Notes: generated from the letters alone by a model not told the origin. DNA of 64,000 nucleotides from Hippophae tibetana (GCA_037013495.1 CM072812.1:36864001-36928000), one strand, 5' to 3'. Counted from the first letter of the stretch, positions 23,047 through 35,400 are shown. Numbers and translations: made by a program.

Positions 23047-25026
23047 TGTTGCGTGTTTTTCAACACACAAAAACGTGCAAGTATACACGGTCACAAGTAA
23101 TAAAATTTGTAAGTAAAGTATCGTTTCCACGGAGATTTGTAACTATAGTTTGTTGATTACTAAAATTGTCTCAATCTGATTTTATTCAAAACGTACGTTG
23201 ATTGAAGCAAATGTAAGAAAAGAGTTAAAACAAAATAAAAGAAATCTAGGATTGCAATTTTTCACCAAATTAATCAACTCAAATCATTTTATTTTCTTTT
23301 GATTTATATTTTTTAGTACATTTAATTTGTCAACCGAAAACTTCTAATTTTATTCATACATCTCTTCCGAGCTCCGTACAAACACACCTCGTCAAATTAA
23401 TTCACTATATCTCTATGAGAATTAAATTCACCGAAATTCATTACGTTTTAAGTTTTCAAATGGCCACACATACAATTAGGGTATATTCCTATCCTTCATT
23501 ATACATGTCATTCTATTTACGAGCAATATACACACGAATGCCTCTTCCAAGTTTATTCATGTGCCACAGATCGTTTCGATAAGATTCGTAAATAATCAAA
23601 AAGCATTAAGCAAAAAATAGAACGAACAAATCGAACGTCATATAAATCTATCAAAAATAATTAAAATAAAAGCATCATAAATTTAGATCAAATGCAACCC
23701 TAGAAAAATTAAATTACTTCATAAAATTAAAATAAAAATTACAACTCCTACAGAAAATTAAGATGAAGAAGAAGGAAAATTAAAACATAACTTAGAACAA
23801 ATTTTTGGCACACGCAGAACACAACAAAAGCCAAAAATGGCTTCTGCGTGTTCCACAGCCAACACACAAACACCCCAAAAATTACAAACTCACCAAAAAC
23901 TTCTTAAAACTCTCATCTTATCTCCTATTTATACCCAAAAATAATACATCTAAAATATTACATTTTTTATTTTATTTTTTTAATAAAACGCGTAATAATT
24001 TTTTATCGAAAAATTAAATAACGCGTATCGAAAATCGGATCGAAAATATTAAATAAATTCACGCGTGAGACAGAGGCGTCGATTCTGCATTTTTTAATTC
24101 ATTATGCGTGCCACGTGTCAGCGTCTGATTCGCTAAAATGAATTAACGCGGACACGTGGCAGCTTCTCATTGGACGTTGGAAACGGCGCCGACGACAAAA
24201 AGGAACGAACGAAAACGGCCACATACGGGCGCGATCCTGTGCTTTCGCGCTCCTCGTAACATGCCACGTGTCGTTACATGATTGGCTGAAAATAAAGTGG
24301 GACACGTGGCAGTTTCTGATTTGAGGAAGGGATTCAAAAGGAACACGTGGCAGATTCTAATTGGAGGAAAATCCGGGCGCACGCTGAGATCAGCGCACGG
24401 GATCAGAGGTGCGCGTACGTGGGGGACAGCGGCTGACGCGTCAGAGAAGTGGGTCCCACCTGCACGCCGGCCTACGCGGCAGGTGGGCCCCACTCGGGCG
24501 CCGAGTCGCGTAAAAAGAACCTGCACCCACGCGATCTGGTCGGGCGTGCATGGCACGCGCGGATCTCAGCCGTTTCTTCTTTGATCGGATGGCCCACGTT
24601 TCGCGCGTGCATGATGGCGCGTGGTCTTCTCACATACGCAGGAATTTAAACTTTTTAATTAATTGGATTTTGGCCCACAAATTTATTTCAAATTACATTT
24701 TCAACTTTCTTTAATTACAGTTTAGCCTTTTCTAATTTAAATTAAATTTTTAAACTTTTAATAATTAAAATCAAGCCCGAATTTAATTTAAATTATATTT
24801 TTGACTTTTATAAATTGTAATTAAGTACTATTTTATTTGAAATTATATTTTTGGACCCAAATTTGCAATTAATTAAGTTTTTCGATACAAATTATTTAAT
24901 TTTATTAAAATATATAAAAAACCGTAAATACTAATTTATTAAACTAAAATTAACTAAAAACATTGAAAACATAGCAATTATAATTAATAAAATAGGTGAA
25001 AATAACTATATAAAATACAATTATCA
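23047..25026. repeat. Solo LTR of a Ty3/gypsy-type element
   Basis: 1980 bp from tgttgcgtg to acaattatca (TG...CA). It is flanked on both sides by the perfect 5-bp duplication atctc (23042-23046 and 25027-25031). No internal element sequence is present, so it is a solo LTR left by LTR-LTR recombination. The start (gtgcaagtatacacgg...taagtaaagtatcg) resembles the U5 region of the Athila-like element at 3018. Its middle (about 24060-24640) is GC-rich and holds five ACACGTGGC motifs. The open frames here on both strands are composition artefacts. Confidence 0.88.
24110..24350. promoter_or_regulatory. Array of five G-box/ABRE motifs in the solo LTR
   Basis: ACACGTGGC or its complement GCCACGTGT occurs at 24110-24118, 24152-24160, 24263-24271, 24302-24310 and 24343-24351. 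Four copies are followed by a similar flank, cag(c/t/a)ttct(c/g/a)att or cagcgtctgatt, so the array is a set of diverged units of about 25 bp as well as a motif cluster. CACGTGGC is the core bound by plant bZIP factors of the ABF/GBF groups. Confidence 0.75.
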
Positions 25027-25245
25027 ATCTCTGATACCAAAATAGAAAAGAAGAAACTTATAGAGAGAAAATTATTTAGTTATTGAGAAAACAAGAAACT
25101 TCAATTAATTAGTTTTTGATACACTTTATAAGATGCATTTATACTAAGCTAACAACTTAGCTTGCACATTTCATAACCATAACAAAATTTCATTATGAGT
25201 CATAACTTAACATTAACTACTAACGTACAAGTTAGTTATAGGGCT

Positions 25246-27310
25246 TACACATATAAATAATCAATAAAAGTAAAATAATAAAAAAATATTTGTTTTTAAA
25301 GAAAAATATATGTTATTTACCGTATCTTAATTTTGGGGTTACATCTATAATAAAATAAAATAAAAAATTAGATTTAAATTAAATATATTTAAAATTAATG
25401 GTATTTTGTTTAATATAAGTCTTTAACTAATAGGTGTAAAGTCAAATTATAATTCTTTTGATTACTTGACAATATACTATCATCTCTATAATTATCTTAT
25501 TATTTTGAGATCAAAGTCAAATTTTAATAAGTTCGTATTCCAATTTGATGTCATAGTATGATGATGCTATTGAAATGAGAAACAACAAGAAGACCAAAAA
25601 ATGTTAGTGAAATATTGAGAGTTGAAAGCAAATATTCACCGTGATATGTCCAAATGCCCAACTTGTTAGGCATGTATTCAACTTGAGAGTTGAAATGAAT
25701 GATGACAACTTCAAATCTTTTTTTTTTCTTCGTCAAATTGTAAGGGTGTTTTTGAAATAAAACTTATGTTTTGATGCTTTAAAGTTTAATTTTCTTAAAA
25801 GAAAATTTTATTTCATTAAAAGATTTAAATTTTGTGTTATTTTGATCATTTTCATTAAAAACTAACAATTAAACATAATATTAAAAAATTGACTATGTTA
25901 ACAAAATAACCAAAACTAAATAAGCATTACATGATATTAAACATTGAAAGTATTTTTGTATTAAATTAAAGGTTGAGAATATTTTTATTATCTATCCCAA
26001 ACACTAAGAAATAAAATATAATTAAGTCTTAAAAAATAAAGAGTATGATTATTTATGAGTAAATATATATACATGTATTAATATATTAGTATTCTCAATT
26101 CCACATTGTATTTGATAATTTTTTTGTTATTAAAAAAAGTAGAATATAATTTTTTTTAGTAACAACACATAAATTATCTATAAAATAAATTATTTAAATT
26201 AAATCAAAATTATCATATTAGTTTTTAAATAATATATGAGTCAGATGATGTATGATTTTTTTTCAGTTAAAGTGATAAGTATCTTTGAACATGGAAGAGA
26301 TTAATGTGATTTAATTATGCTACTTTATTTTGAAATGGGGTAGGCACGATTAATTAAAAGCATGTTTGTTTAATTTTGACTTTGATTTTTTAATAAGTAT
26401 ATTTGATAATAATTTTTATTTTAATCACTTTTTTAAAAAAATGTTTAATTTTTTTTATGTAATTTATACATCTTTAAAAAGAAATTTCATTAGAGGTAAA
26501 TTTAATTTCTGTTTTTTTTAATTTTTATTACATATTTTTTTCTAAAGATAAAATCAAGTCTTAGGATAAATATTGAAAAAAATATTTAAAATAAATTTTT
26601 TATAAATAATAATTAAAAAATTTCTTAGTTATTTAGAAAAAAAATCTTAAAGTAATACCAAACAACTTATACGTATATTTTTGATTTTTTTTCCTTAAAT
26701 ATTACTAAAGATAAATTGTTATCTAATATATTTGTGACTGTTTAAAAAATATATCATAAATCACAAAAAAAATTTATTTAATTATAACGCATAAATAAGA
26801 ATTATTATCAGTGTGATTCTAACTGAATTATAGGATAACTTCGACATTAGGAAGAATTTTGATATTTAGACATTACCGATTCTCCCAAGTTTGAATGAGA
26901 ATTACCAGCCGCTTTTGAAGTCAAATCCCAGCCAAAGCCATCAATAGTATATATTTGATAATAAACGTGGTGCCTCATATATAATTTTTAAAATATTTTA
27001 TTTACTAATAAAATTAACAATAAAATGGAATTTTATTGCTTTTACGTTTTTTTTTTCATTCAACTTACTAAAGGGTCAATATTAAAATTAACTTACAATT
27101 TATTCTGAAGATTTAAAAATTCAATTCTTTTAGAGAGGAAGGGAATGGATTATCAAAGCATGGGATTGTAACGTCAAGTGGTGGAAGTGGTGGAAGTGGT
27201 GGAATTGGATTCTACTACATGTGTATACGTGTATGCAATGTATACGAAATGTAATTATGTAGAACATATTTGTTAAAGAATATACTACTAAGTAATGTAT
27301 CGAAAATGAA
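25246..27310. other. AT-rich intergenic DNA, nothing recognised
   Basis: Very AT-rich sequence with many poly-A/T tracts and no frame above about 61 codons. The only distinct structure is a small tandem repeat of ggtggaagt (about three units, 27178-27207). Confidence 0.6.
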
Positions 27311-27314
27311 TGAT

Positions 27315-27490
27315 TTTTTTATTAATTTTTTTTTAAATTCATAAGTTAGATTTAATACTTATTTAGAATTTTATCATGTATATTAATAATAAATCTAACA
27401 TATGTTGTAAATTTTAATTTTTGATAATCTAAGTTATCATAGATCATTCCTAATAAGTCATCTTGCCTATTTATTATTCTATTATCTCGA
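27315..27490 (-). pseudogene. Movement-protein fragment of pararetrovirus copy A
   Basis: The - strand encodes a short piece with the word DNRIINRQDDLLGMI followed by a Y-x-K-L-K-F-T-T-Y stretch, matching the caulimovirid 30K-type movement-protein core and the corresponding piece of copy B (about 55880-56110). The frame is truncated on both sides. Its orientation is opposite to the RT that starts at the same point. Confidence 0.7.
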
Positions 27491-28560
27491 GTTTTGATTG
27501 TAAAAATAAATTTTGACAAATAAGACTGAATGAAGAATCTCAAAATTAAATATATTTAGTTATCCCTAAAGACAATTTCAATAGACAATTATATTATTTG
27601 GATTAAAACAAGCTCAAGGTATTTTTCAAAGATATATGAATAACATTTTCAAGAAATTACAAGATATTTGATGTGTTTATATAGATGATATTTTGATTTT
27701 TAGTAATGAATTAAATAAATATAATTAATATTATATAAGATGTAGAAAATAAGACATTGTACTTTTTGAAAGAAAACAATACTTGCTCAACAAATAATTA
27801 AATATTTAGGGTTAAAAATTGAAGATGAAAAACACAATCGTATTAAATAATATTTAAGGTTTTTCTAGTGAATTAAAAGACAAAAACCAATTACAAAGAT
27901 TTTTAGGATGTTGAATATATGCAGAAACATACATCAAGAAACTTGCAAAAATAAGAAAATCATTATAAGAAAAATTGAAAAAAGATCATATCTGGAAATA
28001 GATCGAAGAAGATACTCTATATATGGATAGAGTAAAAACAAAGGTAAAAAATGTACCAACTTTATACCATTCAACACCAGATGATAAGATGATAATTGAA
28101 ACAAATGATTCACAAAAATATTAGGGAGCAATTCTTAAAGCAAGAGTAGATGAAAAAGATGAATATCTTTGTAGATATATATCAGGATCTTTCCAAGGTT
28201 CTGAATTAAATTACCATAGTAACGAAAAAGAATATTTAGCTGTCAAAAAAGCCATTAAGAAATTTGCAATATATGTTATAAGCTCCAGATTCATTGTTAG
28301 AACAGATAACAAGAATTTTGGTTATTTCTTAAGAACTAATATTACAGGTGATTACAAACAAGGAAGATTAGTTAGATGGAAACAATGGTTCAACCATTAC
28401 AATTTTGATGTTAAACATCTTACAGGCCATAAAAATAGCTTAGTTGATGCTTTTCCCAGAGAATTAGCACCTCTAACTATTTTTATGCTTTCAGGAATTG
28501 AACATCTTCATATCAAAATCAAGATAAAGGAAAAGGAGATAAAAATTCTACAGGAATAAC
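27486..28560 (+). pseudogene. Reverse transcriptase-RNase H fragment of pararetrovirus copy A
   Basis: The frame opens in the RT palm, continues through a F-G-L-K-Q-A word and Y-I-D-D (27678-27689) and, after indels and stops, into RNase H (about 28086-28500). The N-terminal part of RT and the protease are missing. In RNase H the first catalytic-Asp position reads as Asn (T-N-D-S, about 28101-28112), and an in-frame TAG lies shortly after (about 28122). The later acidic positions (N-E-K-E-Y and R-T-D-N) are present. From that stop to about 28558 the frame is open. Confidence 0.8.
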
Positions 28561-28762
28561 TTAAGCTGCTATATCTCGAGAAATCTCTTGTGGAGACAAG
28601 AAAGAAACATGAATAACTTAATTGTTCAAAGCAACCTTTAAGCTTTCATTTAAAATTCAAGATGAAACTTCTAAAAAGGAAGAACATAATAACTCACAAA
28701 CAACTTCTGAAACCACAAAGCTCAATTAGGCAGATAAGGTAGAAAAAGAATAACAAAAAAAA

Positions 28763-29935
28763 TTTTATGTGGTCTATAGTGACCCAAAACCAAGAATTTA
28801 TAACAATTGGGCAGAAGTCAGCAAATCTATTTTAGGAATTAGTGGAGTAACTCATAGAGCCTTCGTAAACAAAATAGAAGAAAAAGGTAAGCCAACTATA
28901 AAACACCAAAACTGATAACTCCAGTGGAGATAGTAAGAAAATATTCTACAACATTACAACAACAACCAACATCTCCAAGTAGATTGACAAATCTTGAAAA
29001 GATAACAAGGCTTCCAGTGCTATTTAGAGAAACATCTCCTCCAAAGACATCAAAAGTAGTAAAGCATTCAGTGTTATTCAAGGAGACATCCCCTAGAAAT
29101 ACTTCAGTCATTAAGGATGAGAAAGACCAATATAGAAACCTCAGCAAACCACAATTGTTGAGTCTTTATAACTTGGCTAGAACGTCTACCCAGGAGCATA
29201 TTGAAGATATGAAGTTCTATACTATAGACAAGGAATTTCCTGTATGAAGTAAATTCAATATCTTAGAAGAAGCTAATCCAATATTTGTGTATAAAACTTT
29301 TTATGCGGGACTAATAGAAAATATATATCCAAGAATTAATTTAAATGAGTTAAATTATTTCCCAGAGAATTTTAAAAGAGCAATTAAGAATTTCACAAGG
29401 AAGATTAAAGTATGTGATAAACTTGTTTATCTTAGATTTTTTAATTCATTAATAGACTGGAATAATGAGGGATGTATTAGTCCCTACCACTTCATCAAGA
29501 TAAGAATTTCCAACACAAATAGAAAAGTTCCCAAACTAAGGGTACTTCCAGAAAAGGAAATCAACAGAGAATAACTCTGTGTACTAAGAGGTCAAATGTT
29601 AAGCCAAATTTACTATGAACTCAAAAAGATTGACAATTCTATTGACCTCAAAGTAAATTATTCAACTAGTAAAGTCATCATCATTTCTCATAGTAGCGTG
29701 GCTCTGTCAGAAGAAGATGGTGAAAAAATTACCAAATACGAAACCAATTTTAATTGCAACAACCTAGAAATTGGTCAAGAAACAAAAAAAGTATTCTACT
29801 TCTATGCCAAAAAATCCAACAAAGACCACAAATGCATTCTTTGCATCAAAGACTGAGAAGATGAAGATGCGTCATCATCAACTTCATCAAAGGAACCATC
29901 GGTAGAAAATGACAAAGAAAATAAAAAAAATTGTT
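28763..29935 (+). pseudogene. Viroplasmin/transactivator-like frame of pararetrovirus copy A
   Basis: 28763-28915 encodes a viroplasmin-type domain (FYVVYSDP, then a W-A-E-V and G-I-S-G-V word) and ends in a stop. A second frame from about 28919 continues in one reading phase to about 29935, broken only by in-frame stops near 29245, 29572 and 29854. It contains a repeated motif (VLFRETSP and VLFKETSP). Position after RNase H and before the promoter fits the inclusion-body/transactivator gene of caulimovirids. Copy B has the equivalent block at 49040-50330. Confidence 0.7.
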
Positions 29936-30098
29936 GATAGAAAACAACAAAAGAAATAAAGATGTAGATCTCATATCTTAGTTGCCAACATATGCCAAGA
30001 AAAAAAGCAATGGCTATCTTTTAAAGTAAAAAAGTAGACAAATTATTAAAGTAAGGGTAAAATAATAATTGTAGTCTTGTAAACATGGATTCCTTATG

Positions 30099-30315
30099 CT
30101 ATAAAAGGAACCACTATTATCATTTCAATACACACGAATACATAGAAATGCAGAGCTCTCTGCTCTGAAACACATAAAAACTCTAGCATAGAAAACCCCT
30201 CTATCTATAAATCTCAAAACCAATAATGTTATATCCAATAATTATGAGCAATTAAACACTTCCTCAAGGTTCTTAGTTGGCCTTAAGTTGTAATAATTAT
30301 TATCCTATGAATAAA
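30099..30315 (+). promoter_or_regulatory. Pararetrovirus-type promoter and polyadenylation signal, copy A
   Basis: TATA box ctataaaagg (30099-30108) with the upstream word catggattccttat, both conserved in copy B on the other strand. An AATAAA (30310-30315) lies about 200 bp downstream, the arrangement caulimovirids use for a terminally redundant transcript. Ability to initiate transcription is not shown. Confidence 0.6.
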
Positions 30316-30569
30316 ATAAAGTTCAGTTACTCTTCTCCAGTAAGTCAATTATTGGACACCATTTATATACAGATGCAAAAGTTGACCATTGTCAAGAGGG
30401 CGTTGAGGTTTGAGCAAAGTTGAGACATAACAGGTATAACAAAATAAGACGAACATGAGGCAAGATCGTGGTAGACCCATCAAATTTAGGTGTAATAATC
30501 ATAAATTTAAGCCAGTTAAGAATCTTGAATGTTTAAATATTTGCTTACAACAAGACATAATAATGCTAA

Positions 30570-30950
30570 AATAGGAAAATAGAAACCATTTTTAGAAATA
30601 AACAACTAATAATTTCAAATAAAATCAAAGATAAAAATCTAATTCTATTAAAAACATTTGATAAAGGTTATCTCTATCATTTAAATGAATATTTTAAAGA
30701 TAATGATTATGAAACTTATCTTGAAAATTTAAAAAAATTTAACACCTTATTAGATATCTATACAGATTATATTAAAGTTATCACAAGCATCATAAACCAT
30801 CCTGTTTCAAGGACATTAAAAGACCATTTTAGTCAAAAATATGTAAAAATAGAGGAAGAGGAATTCAACAACTTAATGTTTGGATACTACTTTGAAAATT
30901 ATAAATATATTGTATATACACAAGAAAACTTGTTTGTATACTACAAATAA
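30570..30950 (+). other. Open frame in the leader of pararetrovirus copy A
   Basis: A 126-codon open stretch between stops, without an ATG at its upstream end, rich in Lys, Asn, Tyr and Phe. I do not recognise it. It lies between promoter and primer site, and the matching leader of copy B is about 600 bp shorter and lacks it. It may be a captured or deleted leader segment, or chance openness in A-rich sequence, although the amino-acid pattern (E-N-L-K-K-F-N-T-L-L) looks protein-like. Confidence 0.4.
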
Positions 30951-31296
30951 GACAAAATAATATGCAATCAACACATATGATTTGTCAAGATAATACTATA
31001 TGAACATCGAATTATTAGTAAATAAATTAGAACTATTAGATTTAACAAATAAAAGAATAATTTTTATTTTTAAAAGACAATTAATAAATTCAGGATTATA
31101 ATTAAGTAATCAACATAATGAAGAACATAATATACTATACAATTATAATGAATACAAAAGAAAATTAGATTTATATTAAAAAATAATAAGATTTATACTA
31201 AAAAATAGACAAATTATTGTCTTTAGTAAATAAACAAAGACCATCAATTAGGTTAATATTAACCCCTTATTAAAAATTGTATCGATACGTAAAAAT

Positions 31297-31309
31297 TGGT
31301 ATCAGAGCC
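31297..31309 (+). other. tRNA-Met primer site of pararetrovirus copy A
   Basis: tggtatcagagcc matches the complement of the initiator tRNA-Met 3' end, the conserved origin of minus-strand synthesis in caulimovirids. It marks position 1 of the viral map, so the DNA to its right (to about 31440) is the start of a second genome unit. Confidence 0.8.
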
Positions 31310-31439
31310 AAGAAATAGTATTCTAAATAATAATGGATGAAAAATTAACACCATTAAAATCTAAGAGTATTTTTGATATTTTATAAATCTTGAAGGCATA
31401 AAAGAAGATATACCAAACCGTAATGGCATTTAAGATATT

Positions 31440-32447
31440 ATTTTGTGTAATTTATAAAAATGTTAAAATTATTTAATTTTTTTATAATTACGTTTATAAT
31501 TTATAAATAATAATAAAATATATTTAATAATATATATTTTAAAATTATAATTATATTCATAATATATAATTAAATGAAATTGAGAGAGAGAAAGAGTTTA
31601 TAAATAATTAAATTTCATCGTTTTCTTGTCTATGTCAATTTGCCTTCCACCAAATACAAGTAAGATGCGCCACTCATAAAACTAATTTATGATATAAATG
31701 GTTTTATAGATTTAATTTTAATTAAAAGTGTTTTAAATAGAATTTGTTTCATATTTGGCCAAAAAAATGTAAAACACTTTCTATTATTGATAAAAATTAT
31801 TAAAATTGTTTTCTTCTTATAATTAAAAAATTACATAGGCCAATTAATAATTTTTGCTATTTTTTTATTAAACATTAACAAAAATGTGATGAAAGTATGT
31901 ATAAGTAGATGTTATTTTTTATCCTAAAAATGCTAAATTAAAGAATAAATTTTGTAAAAACAATCGTTTACGGTAGTGTCTCCTACATAATTTAAATAAG
32001 TGATTCTTTGAAAAATAAAAAATAAAAAATAAAAACCATTAAAAACACATCTTACAATTACAAAAACATAAAAAAGCGGTTTAGCATATAAAAAAGCTTC
32101 ATTATCGTGAAAAAGAAGAAAAATAATTATATTAAAAAAATTAAATCCCAATGAAAAAAAAGCATAAAAAGGAAAAAAAAATAACTTGCTTTAAAACTAA
32201 GTTTTTTATTTAAAAAAATAAGAAAAACACAACAACAAGAATTATGTTTTGGGTAATTATTAGTTATTATCAATTCGCTTAATAATTTCTTACCTAATAG
32301 TGAACATGTGAAGTTGTGAACTTACGAAGCAAGTTGTTGCTCAGTACTTTGTGAATTATTTTTTGACACCTGATCGATCACATTCATCTCTCTCTCGTTC
32401 GTTGGCTCGATTACGCTCGCTTGATTTGGTTGGTCGTTGAAACGAAA
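31440..32447 (+). promoter_or_regulatory. Upstream region and 5' leader of the LIKE-COV gene
   Basis: About 850 bp of AT-rich spacer, then a mixed-composition region from about 32300 leading to the ATG at 32448. The last 100 bases contain ctctctctcgttcg-type pyrimidine-rich words typical of plant 5' leaders. I could not assign a TATA box. Confidence 0.4.
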
Positions 32448-35400
32448 ATGGTGGAAGAGAAAGAATCTACGTCTGTTCCTCTGAGTCAAGCGGAAAATGG
32501 CGGTGAGGATCCCGAGGATCCAGTTAAGTCTCCTCCTGGTTCGCCCAATTCCTCCACTCGTAGGGTACGATTTCGTTTCTCTAACATCTATCTCCACCGT
32601 TCATTTTCGTAATTTCTGTTGCAATAGTGTTTTCTCGCGAATTTTGTCTTATTTCTCTATTTAATTAGAAGAAATTATAAGAATGTGTGGTTTAGGTTTG
32701 GATCTATGACGATTAATTTTCGGTTATAAAATTTTATGTGGATGTCCCTGAAATGTCGATTTTGTGTAGCGAATTTGTGGAATTTGATGACTGAAAGAGA
32801 GAAATTCGGCCGAATTGCGCAGGGTATCTAGCTGATTGTGACCCTTAATAGTGGCATTTTGATAAAGTTTGGGATCTAGATTAGGGAATTATTTTTTTGA
32901 ATTTTGAAACTATGGGATTTTCACGACAAGATTAGAGGAGATAGTTGAAGAATCGTGACGAAAGACAAAAGTCACATAACTGTTAGTCTTGGACATTGAA
33001 GTGCAGTTTGTCACTTGTTTCAGTAATGATTTTTTGGATCCATTCATTTTGTTCATTTAGTGTGATTTTTAATCCTTTTACTTAAAGAAAAACGAAAAAA
33101 GTGATAAGAAACGACATTTGGTGGTATTTTTTGAATATTATTTTATTATTAAAATTAATACTAAAATATTCACCATAAATATCAAAAGAAATAGCTCTTT
33201 TGTCATAAGAAAAATGATTAAATGACACACTTTATAACCTAGAAAACTAAATACTACCTTTTGCAAAAACAAAAGGACCCCACTACATTTTTCTCTTTAT
33301 TTTATTATGAAATTCCAGAATATGTTATCATATGTATGTAGCTTTTGTAATTATGGCGTCCCTTTATCACCTCCCTTGATGTCTCTTGTTGTGTCTATTG
33401 TCTATAGGCTTGCTGTTTCGTTCTCCAGAGTTGGGTTTCAAAGAAGTTTATGACTGGATGGTAATAAGCTAAGCTGTTTTCTTGGACGTTTTCATTTTTT
33501 ATCATTGTTCGAGGTGGCTAAAATCTAATGTTGCACATTTGTGGAATTGCAGTGTCGTTCTTTTTCCTGTTGCAGTCACATTTTTTATTACATGGTGGTT
33601 TATCCAGTTTGTTGACGGGTTCTTCAGTCCATTATATGATCAACTTGGCATTGAGATATTTGGTAAGCTTTTCAGGACTGCTAGTTGCTATTTCTATGTC
33701 TGCTTCTAAGATGTATGAGATGATTTTTCTTATTGATTTATAACGTAGCTTGTCATATTACCTAATTGTAAGTACTTATTGTTTTCTTGTTCTTTTGATT
33801 GTTAGTTTTGGTATGATGCTTAATCTAATGAAATTATGTTGTTGTAAGTTTTATTGTTTCTGCTATGAAAATTTTGCTGTGCCATAATTAACATTTATTC
33901 TGGTTCTTCAATACCTTCAGTATCACTATCATGTTTCTCAAATTGATTTTTGAATTCAATTCCCTTTAGGTCAGACATCATTCTCACGTGTCACAAGTTA
34001 CTTGGTTTCTGATGCAGGACTTGGATTTGTTACATCTTTAGCTTTTGTATTTTTAATCGGTGTTTTTGTTTCATCATGGATGGGTTCCACTGTTTTCTCA
34101 ATTGGAGAATGGTTCATAAAGAGAATGCCCTTTGTAAAGCATATCTACTCAGCCTCCAAACAGATTAGTGCTGCAATTTCTCCAGGTAATGATTTTATAT
34201 TTATATTTGAAGATTATATTACGAGAGATGATGGAGATAAACTGGAGTATATTCTTACTCTTTATTCTCTGTTAATTCTGATGATATTACAACACTAAAA
34301 ATTACAGCTTGATTTACACTAGTTTTACAGCCTGTACAACACTAATAATATTCTATGAAAGTATACACTCCCTTTCAAGTTGGATAATAGATATTAATCA
34401 TTCCCAACTTGCAACTCAATTCTTCGAACATTGTTCGAGGTAACGCTTTGGTAAGGATATCTGCAATTTGATGATTAGTAGATGTATATAGTAGGTCTAC
34501 AATTTTTCCATCTAACTTTTCTTTAATGAAATGACGATCAATTTCTACATGTTTGGTTCAGTCATGATAAATTGGATTTTTCATAATTCTTATTGCAGCT
34601 TGATTGTCACAATGCATGCTGATAGGTTTAGGAGTTGTGAAGTTCAGTTCATTGAGTAGTCTTCTTAACCACAAATCCCATGAGCTATAGCTCTAAATTC
34701 AGCTTCTGCACTGCTTCGAGCGACTATTGACTGTTTCTTACTTCGCTAAGTTACAAGATTTTCCCATACGAATGGACAATATCCAGTGGTAGATCTGCGA
34801 TCCACTATAGAGCCTGTCCAGTCAGCATCTGTAAAGACTTTAATTTTTCTAGTGAGATTCTTACTAAAATATAATCCTTTTTCTGGTGTCATCTTGAGAC
34901 ACCTGAGTATACGAGAGATCGCTTCAATGTGTTCTTTAGTGGGACTGTTCATAAATTGACTTACAACACGTACTGAAAAACCAATATCTGGTCTAGTGTG
35001 GGATAGGTAAATAAGTTTTCCCACTAATCTTTGATAACGACCTTTGTCCACAGGTGTACAATTTTCTTTGATTCCGAGTTTTACTGTAGAATCTATCGAA
35101 GTTTCTGCTGGTTTACACCCTATCATTCCAGTTTCCTTGAGAAGATCAAGTTCATATTTCCAATTAGGATAACTATTCTATCATTGGAGAAGTGTTTGAC
35201 GTATAGTGTGTAATCTAATTGGCATTAATTGTACCCATATCTCTTCAGAACTTTAGAGAACCTATCAAACCAAGGCACGTGGAGACTGTTTGAATCCATA
35301 TAAGGATTTCTTAAGTTTGCATCTATTGGTTGGAACATGACATTCAATTCTAGTAGGAATGTCCATGTAGACTTCTTCTTCGACCTCTCCATTAAGGAAT

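Larger units (their letters stand above)
17262..25245 (-). mobile_element. Degenerate Ty1/copia retrotransposon, nested with two later insertions
   Basis: Read on the - strand. A worn LTR of about 170-180 bp at roughly 17262-17440 matches one at roughly 25040-25245: both contain aaaagaagaaact and tgagtc near the ends and share many intermediate words. A copia primer site (ctctgatacca, 25029-25039, complementary to tRNA-iMet) adjoins the right LTR. A purine-rich tract (- strand ttgaaaggggatga, about 17447-17460) lies just inside the left LTR. Between them are recognisable but stop-ridden Gag, integrase and RT/RNase H segments in the order expected for copia. The element is interrupted by an unclassified insert (about 18870-20948) and a solo LTR (23047-25026). 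It cannot be functional. Confidence 0.85.
27310..31440 (+). mobile_element. Endogenous caulimovirid pararetrovirus, copy A (rearranged, decayed)
   Basis: An integrated, defective DNA-virus relic. On the + strand it carries reverse transcriptase and RNase H, then a viroplasmin/transactivator-like frame, a viral-type promoter, a long leader and a tRNA-Met primer site followed by the first bases after it. At the left end a movement-protein fragment lies on the - strand. All coding parts contain stops or frameshifts, so it is not functional. Order and motifs fit caulimovirids that encode a transactivator; the genus cannot be fixed. Most blocks are shared with copy B (48340-56470, - strand). The left limit (about 27310) is where similarity to the movement-protein part of copy B fades. 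Confidence 0.82.

Noticed and set aside
24102..24649. Overlapping open frames on both strands in the solo LTR
   Set aside because: GC-rich LTR sequence with no conserved motif; stops are rare there only because of base composition.
31933..32151. 72-codon - strand frame upstream of the LIKE-COV gene
   Set aside because: Phe/Ile/Tyr-rich translation of A/T runs; a chance frame.
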